Source: Heterocephalus glaber
Taxonomy: Eukaryota > Chordata > Mammalia > Rodentia > Bathyergidae
Direction: 5' to 3'
DNA length: 64,000 bases
Assembly (NCBI RefSeq): GCF_000247695.1
Contig: NW_004624743.1
Coordinates: forward strand, 3,256,848 to 3,320,847
The position numbers and the translations under genes are program-made. The notes beneath the pieces are model-generated. The model had not been told where the DNA came from. It saw nothing but the letters and a program-made list of their open reading frames with translations, and searched no databases. Of the stretch, positions 48,160 through 60,704 are shown piece after piece. How positions within the stretch are numbered: position 1 is the first letter of the stretch; each line of letters opens with the position of its first letter.

Positions 48160-48239
48160 TTTTTTGGTACCGGGGATCTAACTTGGGACCTTGCACTTGC
48201 GAGGCAGGCAGCGGAACTACTGAGCTAAATCCTCAGCCC
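48160..48239 (-). mobile_element. ID-like SINE with exact 11-bp target duplication
   Basis: GGTACCGGGGATCTAACTTG to TACTGAGCTAAATCC, between two copies of AATGATTAGTT (48,147-48,157 and 48,240-48,250). Confidence 0.94.
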
Positions 48240-48402
48240 AATGATTAGTTAGTTTCTTAACACGATTTCTGACAATTGGTACAACAGTTAGGTAAACTAA
48301 TTTTGTATTTAAACCATTCATCAACCTTAGATAATGAGCCTGACTTCCCAACTATTTCTTATGATTGGCATTCTGCATAGATCATCCTTGTAGCCTATAA
48401 AC

Positions 48403-48483
48403 CAGAGATGGTGAACCTTTTAGAGCTTTCAATGATAACAAACAGCCTGCTGTGGCACGCCTGCCATAGGTTCACCACTACTG
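48403..48483 (+). mobile_element. hAT MITE, complete ~81-bp copy
   Basis: CAGAGATGGTGAACCTTTTA to 'gccataggttcaccactactg'-type end. Left flank CCTATAAAC and right flank CTTATAAAC agree at 8 of 9 positions, consistent with a hAT target duplication. Confidence 0.88.
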
Positions 48484-49369
48484 CTTATAAACCAATGAAG
48501 GAGCAAAGGCAAATTTCTCCTTTGCCCTCTAAAGGTTCACCATTAAGATTAGAAAGGAGACAAGTATACAAATTTATTAACATGCAGAAGAGAAAAAATC
48601 ACAGCAGGAGGGAAAAATGACATTAGTGTGATTATTCACCAGCCACTGTTATTCAGAAACTTTCTGTAGGGGAGGGGAAGAATAGAGAATGTCTGTGAAT
48701 ACATAGTAAATGATTTTTAGGGGGACTCCATGGATTTGGAGTGCATATAATGGCTTGAGACAAAATCTGTCTGACTTGCAGAACATACAGTGATTTGTAA
48801 ATGATCCTTTTGGGTACCAAAACATTAGGCAATGGTGTGTGACAGAAGTGCACCTAGGTGTGTTAACAGGCTTTAGCCTATCTGTGATATGAAGTTGTTA
48901 ATGCATAACTCAAGTTTTCTTCCTTCAGGGAATAGACTTTAAGAAGACAAGGAGTTCTCAGAGGAAAGCCTCTCCTGAGTTCCTTTAATTTGAAATAATC
49001 ACCACTCCAAGGTCCTGTATTTGTGGCAACAGTCCCACACCTTCACCAGTGTATTACATCGTCACCCAGTCTTTACGACTAACAAAATAAGAAATAGCTT
49101 AACTTTATGAACCCTAGAAGGTTTCAGCAATAATAAATAGTGTTGAACATGACGATTAGGCTTGGGGTTAAGTAAAATAATCAAAAACATACCATTCAGA
49201 AGACAGTGTAACCTAATTTGGGTGCCACTTCCAGGGTTGTTTTTTTTTTTTTCCAACAGAAGTGACCAAAATGTTGAAATAGCTGTTAAACTTGGTCTTT
49301 GTATAAGAAGATGCTGTTAGCTTACTTGTAATCTTAGCTGAGCAGTGAATGAGACTTTTATTGGATAAG

Positions 49370-49640
49370 GAAGGACTTTGACTGATGGCAAGAGAAATAA
49401 GAAATCAGGTGCTGCCATTGTTGAAACTTATCAAAGTCCTGACAATATAGATATTGACATGCCTCAGCATGTCAATATTTACCACAGAATTTGGCAGTTC
49501 CTGTTTAAGAAATGTGACCCTCACTTTGAACAGAGTATATCAGTAAATAAGGAACATGTCCAAATGAACAGCTGCCCAGAGAGAAAAGGATTATGTATGA
49601 CTAAACTAAAGACAAGGTTAAATTTTAGAAGTTTATGATT
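49370..49640 (+). other. 86-codon open frame with a perfect 12-bp hairpin, unrecognised
   Basis: Plus frame 49,378-49,638. I recognise no domain. Inside it, ATATTGACATGC (49,451-49,462) and GCATGTCAATAT (49,467-49,478) form a 12-bp stem with a CTCA loop. Probably non-coding. Confidence 0.4.
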
Positions 49641-50580
49641 TTTTTTTTGTAATTTGTTGGTAGCTACTTATCTTTCATACTAGTATTGTCCTACATGTGG
49701 GTTATCTTAAGTGGTTTTTAAAAATAACAGTACAGTTGCTATTTGTAATTTTGTAAATTAGTTGTGCTATGATACTCATCTATAAGTGAATTAAAAATAA
49801 ACTCGACTAATACTGTGTTTAGGAACGAAGCCCAAATTTTAACAGTGTTTTTACAGAGAAATTAGTTCTAGTTATGACTTAGACAATTATTTTTGAGAAC
49901 CAAAAGTTTGTGTTTGAGGATTTTCTCATAGCAGTAGAGAAAATATGTTTTTGAAATTTAGATGTGATGAGAAAAATCTGTCTTATGATCTCATGATTAT
50001 GTCTCAGAAGACAATCTGTGAAATTAATAAAAAAATGGTATGTTTGGTTGAATATCACAGTTTACTACTGTTAATTTCCACATGAATATCACTGTAACTT
50101 AACAAGGAACAGTTTGATGCAATGTAGAGATATTTAGAGTTTTAGATAAAGTCAGTAGAACCACACAAACATTTGTTTTATAAGCTTCTGGAAGAAGGTT
50201 AAAGGTTCACATTCTATGAATGACAGCTCCAATACAGTGCTAAAAGAATATTCAACAGGAGTATCAGGACTTATCCCCTCCTTGGGTGTCTTCTATGGCC
50301 TAAATTGATGGCTCTTATCTAGTAATCTAATTGTCTGAACACATCATAATGTTATATTCATACTGTGAAGAATGAATGAAAAATACAATTGAGGTCATAT
50401 ACTTTGTCAGAAGCTATATTTGTTTCAATAAATGTCTTGATATATATGAGAAGACAAATTTGCTTGTAGATTTATAAATGACCTATTCTTAACCTATTCT
50501 TTTCAGTTATAGTATTCAAAGATAGAAGAGAAAGCAATACAGTTTTGAAAGGTAAATTGACTAGATCCCTTCTTTTAGAG

Positions 50581-50762
50581 ATTTTGCCCATATTCTTGAT
50601 AAGATGCTGAATTTTGAAGAGAAAACTTTAGACTTAATAATTAATAATTGGTGCCTTTTACAACCCCAGATTTTCCCCAGATTTTTCCAGTATTCTTGAT
50701 AAGATGTTGAATTTTGAGGAGAAAACTTTAGACTTAGTAATTGGCGCCTTTTACAACCTTGG
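50581..50762 (+). repeat. Diverged tandem duplication, ~100-bp unit
   Basis: TATTCTTGATAAGATG at 50,591 recurs at 50,691; 'gagaaaactttagactta' and 'gccttttacaacc' recur in the same order. The second unit lacks about a dozen bases. Confidence 0.9.
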
Positions 50763-51042
50763 GAAATACTGAGCCTTGAATCTTTGAATAAACATTTACA
50801 TTATGATTATTTTCTGGAATCATTAAGGCCTATTCAAAATACCAGTTGTCTTCTTGAACCCCCTTTTACGAGTTATTTATTTGTGATAATAAAGTTTTCA
50901 GGACGTTATGTATCTCTGATTTGATGAGACCCTGTAACCATATATTGAAAATGTAAGACTTCCTGCTTGGTGCTAACTATCATGAGTTTAATATAGTGCT
51001 CCCCAAAGTGTACTGCTCATGCCACTGATGGAATATGTATGT

Positions 51043-51405
51043 TTCAGTCAACTTTCCCATTGCTGAGACAAAATATCTGACACAGATAAAAAGGAGGAAA
51101 GGTTTACTTTTGGCTCATGGTTTCAGAGGTTTCAGCGCATGGTTGGCTGGATCCAAGGCAGAAATTTCTTGGTATAGGAGGTTGGAAAAGAAAGTTGCTT
51201 TTCTTGCTGGAAGCAGAGGGCAGGGGAAAAGACCGAGTGGAGTGAGAGAGGTGGGCAGCTGGGCCCCGCCCCTCCCAGCACATTCAGCCCGGAACGGGAT
51301 TAGTCCATGAATGAAGACAGCACCCATGATTCAGTCGCCTTCTGCAGGTGCCACCTCCATGCACGTGAGACTTTTGGGGGACATTTTAGGTCTAAATCAT
51401 AACAA
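51043..51405 (-). mobile_element. MaLR-type solo LTR
   Basis: Opens 'ttgctgagacaaaatatctg', then 'gaggaaaggtttacttttgg' and 'gctcatggtttcagaggttt'. Same family and orientation as 1,874-2,290. Confidence 0.75.
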
Positions 51406-52244
51406 CATATATTACTTTATTTAAACTTTTTTGCAGGTACTATGAGATAAGGAGGGTAAGTTAGTTACATATTAATTTCTGAAGCCCGCATATCCAACAA
51501 ATAACAGTGAATTTATACTGAAATCTGTTTTATTCCAAAGGTAATTTAAGTGAAATAAAGTTTCTTGGCCTTGTAATTAAAACATTTATGGCAAGATATG
51601 TATTCTGGTGAAACTGGAACTAAGTCTTGCTACTGCCCGCCTGTCCATTCTGCTTTCTGTTCTACTGATCTGATTCTTACAGCTTCAAGCTCACATCTGT
51701 AACACCAAATTACAGCAGGGAAGCTGTGTCCTTCATGGTGTGAGCAGAAATCTTGGCATTGAGCCTGATTGCTCTGAGTTGTCCTAACTTGAATCATATG
51801 CCCATTCCTGAATCAAATAGGATATAATTTGGCTTATCTTAGGTCTGTTCTACTCCTAGCACCTGGGGCACAGTGAGCCTGCTCAGAGCCTGTGGGCTGA
51901 GAATCCAGAGATGCAAATCACTCCATGGTTTGTTGCAATGGGGAGGAAAGGGTCCGTGTTGGATGACAAATCAACACATTCTCTTTAAATACTGGGTGAA
52001 TTAATGACCAGTGCTTGCAGATGGGTAGCCGTGCTGAATCATCCAGGGGGACCCTTTTTTTAAAGAAAGCAAAAAGTGAAAGCATTATCTAGAGTTGTTC
52101 AGAATAGCATAGATTAAGTATACTAATTAAATGTATTTGGCCATTTGAGTTAAGGCCATTTATTATGTTCCAAAGGCTGTGTAATATAGATTTGATTCAT
52201 AGTGGTTAAAATCTAAGATTGCATGATTTGTTTGTTTGCTTTTG

Positions 52245-52372
52245 TTTTTTGAGACAAGGGCTTGTCGTGTAGTTCAGGCTGGCCTTTAAATTCATTATGT
52301 CGCCCAGGGTAGATCTGAACTCTTCATCCTCCTGCCTCAGTTTTCTGAGTGCTGGGATTGCAGGCTTGAGAG
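52245..52372 (-). mobile_element. B1 SINE with internal duplication
   Basis: TTTTTTGAGACAAGGGCTTG, two related 'aggctggcc'/'cccagggtagatctgaact' segments and 'gagtgctgggattgcaggc'. Confidence 0.88.
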
Positions 52373-52928
52373 TGCATGATTCCAATGATATTCTCCAGGA
52401 TAGGGAGTTTTGGAAAACATCAATATTATTACTTCTCATTTCTTTAGTATGACAATTACATGAAGTGATTGAGTATACATATGAAGAGTCTCATATCCTG
52501 AATGTTTTATAATAAAATTTTTTCACATTTTGTCTTAAAGAACAAATTACTAATGTATAACTAATACACACTGAAATAAATTCAGATATTTTGATTATTA
52601 GCTTCACAGTTGAATATAAAATATTTTCTCAACACTTAGCATAGTACCTGGGATCTAGCAGAATCTAAATAAATATGTATGTCTCACTAAGCGTGTTTCA
52701 GAAGTCATTCAATTTGTGAGAGATTATTTGGTTCTCTGTAGTCAGTGACAGTGAGGAACATTAGACTTGTCTGATTCAAAGGGCTTGGGGACCAAAGAGC
52801 TGGCTTTAACATTTGCATTTAGGGTGTCCTTCTCATCACTCTTAGTACTTTCCAACACTACCAACCAGTTCTGCAATTCTCCGCCACTAACTGGATGCCT
52901 GACAACTCAATTCTGTTAGTGCCTAGAG

Positions 52929-53152
52929 CAGCAATGGTGAACCTTTTAGAGACAAGTGCCCAAACTTCAATTCCAAACCCACTGATTAGCACAACTGCCA
53001 ACACTGCAATTAAGCCTGAGCACTCAGGTTTTAGTTTAGAAAAAAACAACTGTTATCCAATGCTTAGCTGCTGGGGTGACTTGGCTGGGATGCCCACAGA
53101 CAGGGCTTTGTGTGCCCTCTGTGGCATGCGTGCCATAGGTTCACCACCACTG
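52929..53152 (+). mobile_element. hAT MITE, 224-bp copy with 8-bp target duplication
   Basis: CAGCAATGGTGAACCTTTTA at the left; GTGCCATAGGTTCACCACCA-CTG at the right. The core includes 'cacaactgccaacactgcaa' and 'ggttttagtttagaaaaaaa'. GCCTAGAG (52,921-52,928) and ACCTAGAG (53,153-53,160) are the 8-bp duplication with one change. Confidence 0.93.
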
Positions 53153-53757
53153 ACCTAGAGTTAGTGTCAGATTCCTAGGTTAATGGGTTCAGTCCCACGA
53201 AATCGCACCCCTTCCTCAGATGCCAGTTACAGGTCCCAAGCTGCTGGTCCTTCTGGCCGATAACTATAAAGCCCCATGACTCCCTCTTCAGATTTGACAC
53301 TTTTGCTCTACTGGCCCACAAAACTCAAGAAAACATGCATTTCTACCTGTATGTAATAGTATAGTGTGAAGGTTACAGCTGAGGAACCACCAGATGGAGG
53401 AGACTCATAGCTTATGGTGTGGGGTGTGGGGTATGGGAAGTGGGACACAGGGCTTCATTCCCCTTGGGCTCTTTTACCCTCCCAGCATCTTGAAGTACTT
53501 CCTGACTTAGAAGGTCTCCAGATCTCCATCCCAGAGTCGTGAGTGGGAGTGGAGTGGGTGGGCTGGAAGTTCGAACCTCTAATCTTTTGGTTTTCCTGGT
53601 GACCAGCTCCTCCATTGAGGCCTTTTAGGGGGCAAGCCTAAGTCACCTTAGTAGTATAAACTCAAAGGAATTTATTATGAATAATAGGTCATTCCTATCC
53701 CTCAGGAAATTTCAAAGGTTTTAGAACTCGGTGCCAGAAACCAGGACAAAGACCAAA

Positions 53758-53798
53758 TCCACACACACACACACACACGCACATGCACACACACACAC
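53758..53798. repeat. (CA)n microsatellite
   Basis: About 18 CA units interrupted by GCACATG. Confidence 0.95.
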
Positions 53799-53999
53799 GA
53801 GTCTGCCAAATTGTATACATCAGGAAAAGAAAAGCTCATAAATATTTTAATACTAAATTATTGACACATCATGAGATTAACAGAAGTTACCTTTGGCCCA
53901 GCAATGACAAGAGGTGCTCAGAGTGGTGAGTGGCGGCCGTGAACTTCCAGACGTTCATTAGTATGGCGAACTGCTGAAGTATGGATATGTTTTTTGGCT

Positions 54000-54028
54000 G
54001 GCTCTCTCTCTCTCTCGCCCCTCTCTCT
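54000..54028. repeat. (CT)n microsatellite
   Basis: Interrupted CT run. Confidence 0.9.
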
Positions 54029-57000
54029 GTTTGCTTAGAATCAGTTACTTAGTACTTAAAAAAAACACGAGCCAACAAATAAATCAAGGGATTTCTGCAA
54101 AAAACCAGGGATCTCTCAGTGTCTTGAGTGAGCAGAAGGGCAGACCGCCTCCTGATAGCAGTCGGGTTGTGCTGAGGCGACTCAGTTCACCGCGGTCCCC
54201 ACCCCCATGCTGACAGTGCACACGGGCTGAGACCTGACCTGCATGGCCCTGGAGGCATGGCAACTTGCACTTTTGCTAAAGACAACAGGGCCTGATTTAA
54301 ATTTTAGGCATAAAGTTTGAGTTCAGTTTGAGAATGTACCACCTAAGGGAATTCAAAATATAGTCCTTCGCTTCTATCTTAGAACTTCCTCCCACTACAA
54401 TTGTCTGAAATATGTCCAGGGATGTGGTTGAAAATGACCTAGACTCAGAAATTGCAGCCTGGGAAATAAGTATATAATTATTCATGCAATTAGGATAAGT
54501 ACTCATGTTCTGTTTATAGCCCTTACTATTATATGAACCACATGAAATTGCCATTTTATATGTTAAAATTTTAAAATTGGCAATTTTGTGATTCCTAAAT
54601 ATTTTTATATGGTTGAGTTAGTATCGACAATTGATGATCTGTTGTAGGGCATTTTTTTTTCCCTGCAGGATTGACTTTTATTTTTCTTGTGCTCCAATCT
54701 TGTCATTCACCGTCTTGTTTACCCTTAATAAATAGGCAGATAAATGGGTACAGTTGTAATTAACTGGTGGGTTTGTGAGTGGGGAAAAAGTACAGTGTGA
54801 GTGTTGTTTCTTTTCTATACAAGTGCTTTCAATTACATTTAGTTCTGAGCAACACATTTCCAGGGGGAAAGACTGCCTGTAAGCTTAGCTGATAATGTTT
54901 CATGGGAGCACCCTCTTTGGAAATTTAAATACGATCAGTGTCAAAAATTTTAAGGCTTAAGAAATCAGTTACAAAGTTCTCATTCAAAAATGACCATTGC
55001 TTAGTTAATGCTATAATTCATATACTTTTGTGACAGTCTAGAAAGTGTTCTAATTATAAGTATGCTCTTATTTTTTTCCTCTAAGGTCATTTGTAACTGG
55101 GAATGCTCTTTTAATGACCATGAAGGAGGTCATAGTCTTGGAACTTCGGGTCCAATTTTAAGTGTACTTTGGATCAAAGTCTTAAATTCTTTTAGGGGAA
55201 ATTTATTCAAGTGTTAGATCACTTTATTGCTTTTTAATATCCTCTTCATAAGGTAAAAGAAAAGAAAGGAGGGGAAGTGAAATTTAAATAAATCACTGAA
55301 GCTAATGATAATTAATGGTGTTTGTAAAAATTAAGCAGAGGAAGTGACCAATAAAGTGCCATTCTACAAGCATCACAGGTAATTGAGACTAGACTGACCA
55401 TTGCAGAGTTGCCTTATCTTTTAGACTTATAGTTCTAATGTTTTATTCTTGAAGTATCACATTAATTTAATGCCTTCCTTGAACAACTGTATGTTACAGG
55501 TTTTTGAACAAGATAATGTTAACAATTTACTACTTTAGGATGACCAGCCATCTGTATTAAAACCAGAAAATCCCAGCTGCCATTTTGAAAATTATTAGGA
55601 TGAAGTTAATTTTGACACGGGTTATAGAAGTATGTAGATAACCTGTCAGTTCTCTACCCTTGAAGTTTAAAAACTTCCAACTCGAAGTTATTTTAGGAAA
55701 GCACATTTTTCTTGATATTTTCATTGCTTTGGAAATTTGAAGGTAAATTCAATTTGTGGACATTTAAGAAAAAAATCTTATTTTACTACTGTAAACACCA
55801 ACCATCAAGTGGACATGCTATTAATACTGGAAATGCTGGGAATAAACGATTACTTTTAAAATATCCTTAATGTAGGAGCCTTACAAAAAGACACACATGA
55901 ATAGTCAATGCTTTAAAAAAATAGCAAACGAATACATAATAGTCCTTTTATCTTTTAGTGTTCCTGCACTGATTTGTGATGTTTTTCTTGTCAGAGTAAA
56001 TAGTAGTGGTGATTACATGAGTATTTTTTCCTTTTTATCTAGCAATTATGTACATCCTTGCCTTTGAATTTTGTAATATAACTTTAAGAAAAGTCTTTTG
56101 ATTTGCAATTAAATTTTCATGCTTTTTCAAAAATAAGATCAAAGGAAGTAGTGTGACCAAGAGTCTAATTAGGACTATTAACAGCTTGCGCTGTGTGCTA
56201 ATCTTTATCCTGAACTCACATTAGATATCAGCCTACTTTTCTCAACAAGGGGGCACTTAAGTTAATTGCTTCATTAGAAGCGTACATTTAGCCCTTCTGA
56301 TCTGTAAGTACAACTCTTTGGCAGAGCTGCGGAAGTTTGGACACCTGCAGCCCAAGCAGCTTGAAAAGGAGCCACCACTGACTATGAAGGGAAATAAAAG
56401 CAGCTCAAGTTCAAAATGGTGTTACCAATGATTCAGTGTTGTCGCTGAGCTGACCTAAGAGTTGGCTTCTGCACTGCTCCTTATCAGCATCCAAAAGGGC
56501 ACACAAAATTCTTTGTAAACTAATTTAAAAAGTGTCTTGTTTATTCAGAAGCAACTGTGAATGGTATTTGTTCAGACCGTAGATCACATCAACTGCATAC
56601 CAGCCAACAACTTATTTCTCTTCTAAGAGAGAAGCCAGCTATCAAAGACACAAAGTACTAAAGAGAAGCTTCTCAATTCTCAACTGTTCTGAGTGCTCAA
56701 TAAAGCCACTGATGTAAAGTGAGGGTGGGATGAAGTGTTTCCACCTGCACGCTTGTGTTAGCCCTTAGCTCTGACCGGGAGAGGTGCTGATACCAGCGTG
56801 GCCTCAGTGCCCTCAGTGCCCTCAGAAAACAAAACGCAGGCTTTCTTGCGGCCCTAATCAGGCAGTCCCTCTGAGGAGGCTCCTCCAGAAGGCTGGGGCA
56901 AACACTAGAGCTGTCTTCATTTACAGGCTGGGCAGAGCAAAGAAGTGGTTGGTCCGCTCTTGCAGAATGTTAAAGCCCATTCCAAGTGATTCTTTCTTCT

Positions 57001-57220
57001 GTTTATTGGCTGATCCTGAGAAATTTAATTTTGATATTTAATGAGAGGGTGACCCCAATAAGTATCAGAATGAAGCCCTTTAAAAACTCAAAGAGCACAT
57101 TTTCAAAACATTAAGACTTGATTTAAAGGAAACATTTCTGAGGCAACTGAGGGAAAAATATAGGCTACTGGGTTGTCACCTGTGAATTGCTAACATGTGA
57201 GATGCGGTTCACGTGTGGCC

Positions 57221-57888
57221 NNNNNNNNNNNNNNNNNNNNNNNNNNNNNNNNNNNNNNNNNNNNNNNNNNNNNNNNNNNNNNNNNNNNNNNNNNNNNNNN
57301 NNNNNNNNNNNNNNNNNNNNNNNNNNNNNNNNNNNNNNNNNNNNNNNNNNNNNNNNNNNNNNNNNNNNNNNNNNNNNNNNNNNNNNNNNNNNNNNNNNNN
57401 NNNNNNNNNNNNNNNNNNNNNNNNNNNNNNNNNNNNNNNNNNNNNNNNNNNNNNNNNNNNNNNNNNNNNNNNNNNNNNNNNNNNNNNNNNNNNNNNNNNN
57501 NNNNNNNNNNNNNNNNNNNNNNNNNNNNNNNNNNNNNNNNNNNNNNNNNNNNNNNNNNNNNNNNNNNNNNNNNNNNNNNNNNNNNNNNNNNNNNNNNNNN
57601 NNNNNNNNNNNNNNNNNNNNNNNNNNNNNNNNNNNNNNNNNNNNNNNNNNNNNNNNNNNNNNNNNNNNNNNNNNNNNNNNNNNNNNNNNNNNNNNNNNNN
57701 NNNNNNNNNNNNNNNNNNNNNNNNNNNNNNNNNNNNNNNNNNNNNNNNNNNNNNNNNNNNNNNNNNNNNNNNNNNNNNNNNNNNNNNNNNNNNNNNNNNN
57801 NNNNNNNNNNNNNNNNNNNNNNNNNNNNNNNNNNNNNNNNNNNNNNNNNNNNNNNNNNNNNNNNNNNNNNNNNNNNNNNNNNNNNNNN
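57221..57888. other. Assembly gap (668 N)
   Basis: Unsequenced. Four apparent ORFs crossing it are artefacts of translating N. The right flank is L1. Confidence 0.99.
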
Positions 57889-58740
57889 ATGAACATAGAT
57901 AGAAATTTGTTTAACAAAACAAACTATTAGAAGTCAGATCTGGCAGGATGTAGAAAGTGGTTTTATTATAGGGATGGCAGGGTTGGTTCAGCATTGGAAG
58001 ATCCACCCCCAAAAGTCATCATTTAAACAGAGGAAAGGAAAAAGCCATATGATCCTGGGAGAAAAAGTATTGGACTAAATTCTACAACTGTTCATAGTAA
58101 AAGCTATCAGGAGACTAGAAGTAGAACAGAACCTCCTCAACAGATAAGCCGTATACTCCATACTTCCAGCAAAAATGCCTTATATGAATGGAGAAGATAC
58201 AATGCTTTCCCCCTAAGGTGGGGAACAAGGGCGGATATGCTTACTCTTCACCTGTCCATTGGGCTTTGAAACATAGGTCCAAACCAAAATAGTCTGCCAA
58301 TAAAATGACACAAGTAGGATAGGATTGGCAAGGTAGAAGTAAAATCTTTATATGTAGATGAAATGATCATCTACAGAGGAAATACTAACAAATCTCTAGG
58401 ATCCCCTAAAACTTGTATTTGAATTTAGCAGGATTAGAAAACAAGGTATATATAAAAATTCAGGTCTGTGTATACTTGCTATAAATGAAGAATTGGATAT
58501 TGAAATTTAAAAGTTATGTACAAAAGGACCTAGAAAAGTAAAAAGAAAACAGTGTTGAGAGACATTTAGTACCTAATTTTAAGACTTCCTCTGAAGCTAC
58601 GGTAATTAAGACAGTGTTGGTGTAAGGAAAGACATATAGATCATTGGAATACAACACAGAATCTAGAAATAGAACCATACATACATGGTCCACTGAGTTT
58701 TGAAAGATTATTTAACATTAACAATTTATAGAACATAAAC
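57889..58740 (+). mobile_element. L1 ORF2 remnant, heavily decayed
   Basis: 'gggatggcagggttggttca' and, at about 58,350, a reverse-transcriptase box reading YVDEMIIY-like where active elements have ADD. Many stops and frameshifts. Probably extends into the gap. Confidence 0.75.
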
Positions 58741-60379
58741 TCAATTCAAGAGCAGAGGAAAAGATAGTGTTTTCAGCAAATGCCTATAATACTGAATTTA
58801 AATGAATTTGTCTCTATAATTAGCAATTTGTCACTTTCAAATAGGGTTAAAAAAATAGAAGAACCAATGAAAACCACTGCTGTTTTAGAGCAATTCCAAA
58901 TGCAGTATTTTGCCTTCACAAAATTAACACTAGCAATAGGCATGGTTCTTGAGGCACGTTTGAGAAGGGATAATCTAAGTGTGTGTCCATTTGTGTGTGT
59001 TTGTATACAAATACTATGGAGGGAAAAGTTTCATGAGTGTAACATCAAACCCCTCCCATAAATTATAAGTTTTGAGCCCATCAGAATTATGTGAGCCTCT
59101 AACTAAATGTGATCTTCAATGACTGGCATCAGAAAACAGTAACACACATTTTCCAGTAATTTTCAAATTTAAGGATTACAGAGCATGTGAGTAATTTACT
59201 GCATATTGAGTGTATTGACTAATTGATCTAAACATACAAATGGATAAAGCATTTCAGAATTAAGCATATCTAGGAAAAGAGGGCCTCATTGTAGGAAAAG
59301 TTTTTACTAAATTAAATATTTAAAAATATCTTTTTATATGCAATGATTATGATCTCAAATGTACAAAATTAAATATTTTACATTTTTACATGCTTTATTG
59401 AGGGGGCTGTAAATATTGTTTTGTAATGTTGTCTTTTAGTGGGAGAAGAATAAATTGTTTTCCAAGTAAACTTTAGACAGAAAATAGAATTATTGTTAAT
59501 TTGCCAATTTGGAGGGGTCTTATACTCTTAATTTTAGACTGTTTTTCTTTCATTCTGGGATTTTTCTTTGGATTTCTATGTCCTTTAATATAAGAGGGTA
59601 CAACTCTAGTTCTCTATAATTAACCATCTTTTTCTGTACTCAGAAGGTAGAAATTTATAGTAATTTAGCCCTTGCTAAAAACACTAACAAAACAGTTGTT
59701 TCAATTTTTATATTCAGTATAAATTGAAAATAAAAAGATGTTGTCTTTGTGAGACTATAATAGTTCTCTTAAGTAGTGGGCAAATTAAAACTCATGATTT
59801 ATAAATTTTTCATTGGTAATATTTTTAATCACTTATCAACGAAATGACAATTTTCTTTGTTTTTATACATAATATATACGTCTATATTTATATACATTTG
59901 AAGCAATTTCATACTATCTTTTTGCAAGTTAGAAAGTAAAAATATTCTCTTAGCCTTTTTTTAAGGATCATCTAGAAGAGATTCATGCTTTGCAATTAAA
60001 AAATAACTCTGCCTACTAGTTTTTCATATTGAAGTATACTCGTTTCTGGTTTCAACTTTTTATAATGCTCATTCCCTACATATTTGTGACTTTTATGTTA
60101 TTTGTTTAGTTTTACTTTTTAGCTTCTACACTTTGTTTCTTTTAATGAAGCGCACATAAGCCTCAGGTATTCTAGTATTAGAAAAAATATAGTTAGCGGG
60201 TTTGAACTAACTAAAATATGTCATGCGAGAGTCTGGTAAATTTGAAGTCAATGCAGCCAAGTTTCTAGGGTGATTTACCAGAAGAATCGCTTTAGAAATC
60301 GTAGAGCAGGAAGCATTAGAAATGAGCGTGGAATCCCTCTACAGCCCAGTTTCACTGCGTTCCCTCCATTGCTCCCCAA
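58741..60379. other. Presumed intronic AT-rich sequence
   Basis: The 93-codon plus frame at 58,780-59,061 has no recognisable domain; nothing else supported. Confidence 0.5.
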
Positions 60380-60704
60380 GCCTGTCTGTGTGGATGCGCT
60401 GGGCAGTCACGGGCTTTTGGGGAAGTGCTTAGATCCTGAGGGCTGTCACCGCATCCAGCCCAGTAATCCGCTGGTCAGATGGGGATCTGGTGGCACTCTC
60501 GGGAGGGAGAGGAAGGGGGCGTGGGACTGTCACCTGCTCCCCGCCCACCCGCTCCGCACCAGATATTCTGCCTCTCTGCAGGTGTAGAGGCAATGGAGCC
60601 AGCTTGCCATGTACTGAAATCACTGAGACTGTGAGCAGAAATAAATCTTTCCACACTTGAGTTGTTTATGTTGGGTATTTTGTCACAGCAACAGAAATCT
60701 AATA
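60380..60704 (+). mobile_element. MaLR-type solo LTR
   Basis: 'gcaatggagccagcttgcca', the polyadenylation signal in 'gcagaaataaatctttcc' and a 'ttgtcacagcaacagaaatc'-TAATACC end. Confidence 0.75.

Larger units (their letters stand above)
53161..57220. other. Presumed intronic sequence, mostly unique
   Basis: Apart from the two microsatellites listed here and a short CCTCAGTG triplication near 56,800, no repeats or genes recognised. Confidence 0.5.

Noticed and set aside
57165..57930. ORFs of 229-250 codons across the gap
   Set aside because: They are translated from N and carry no information.
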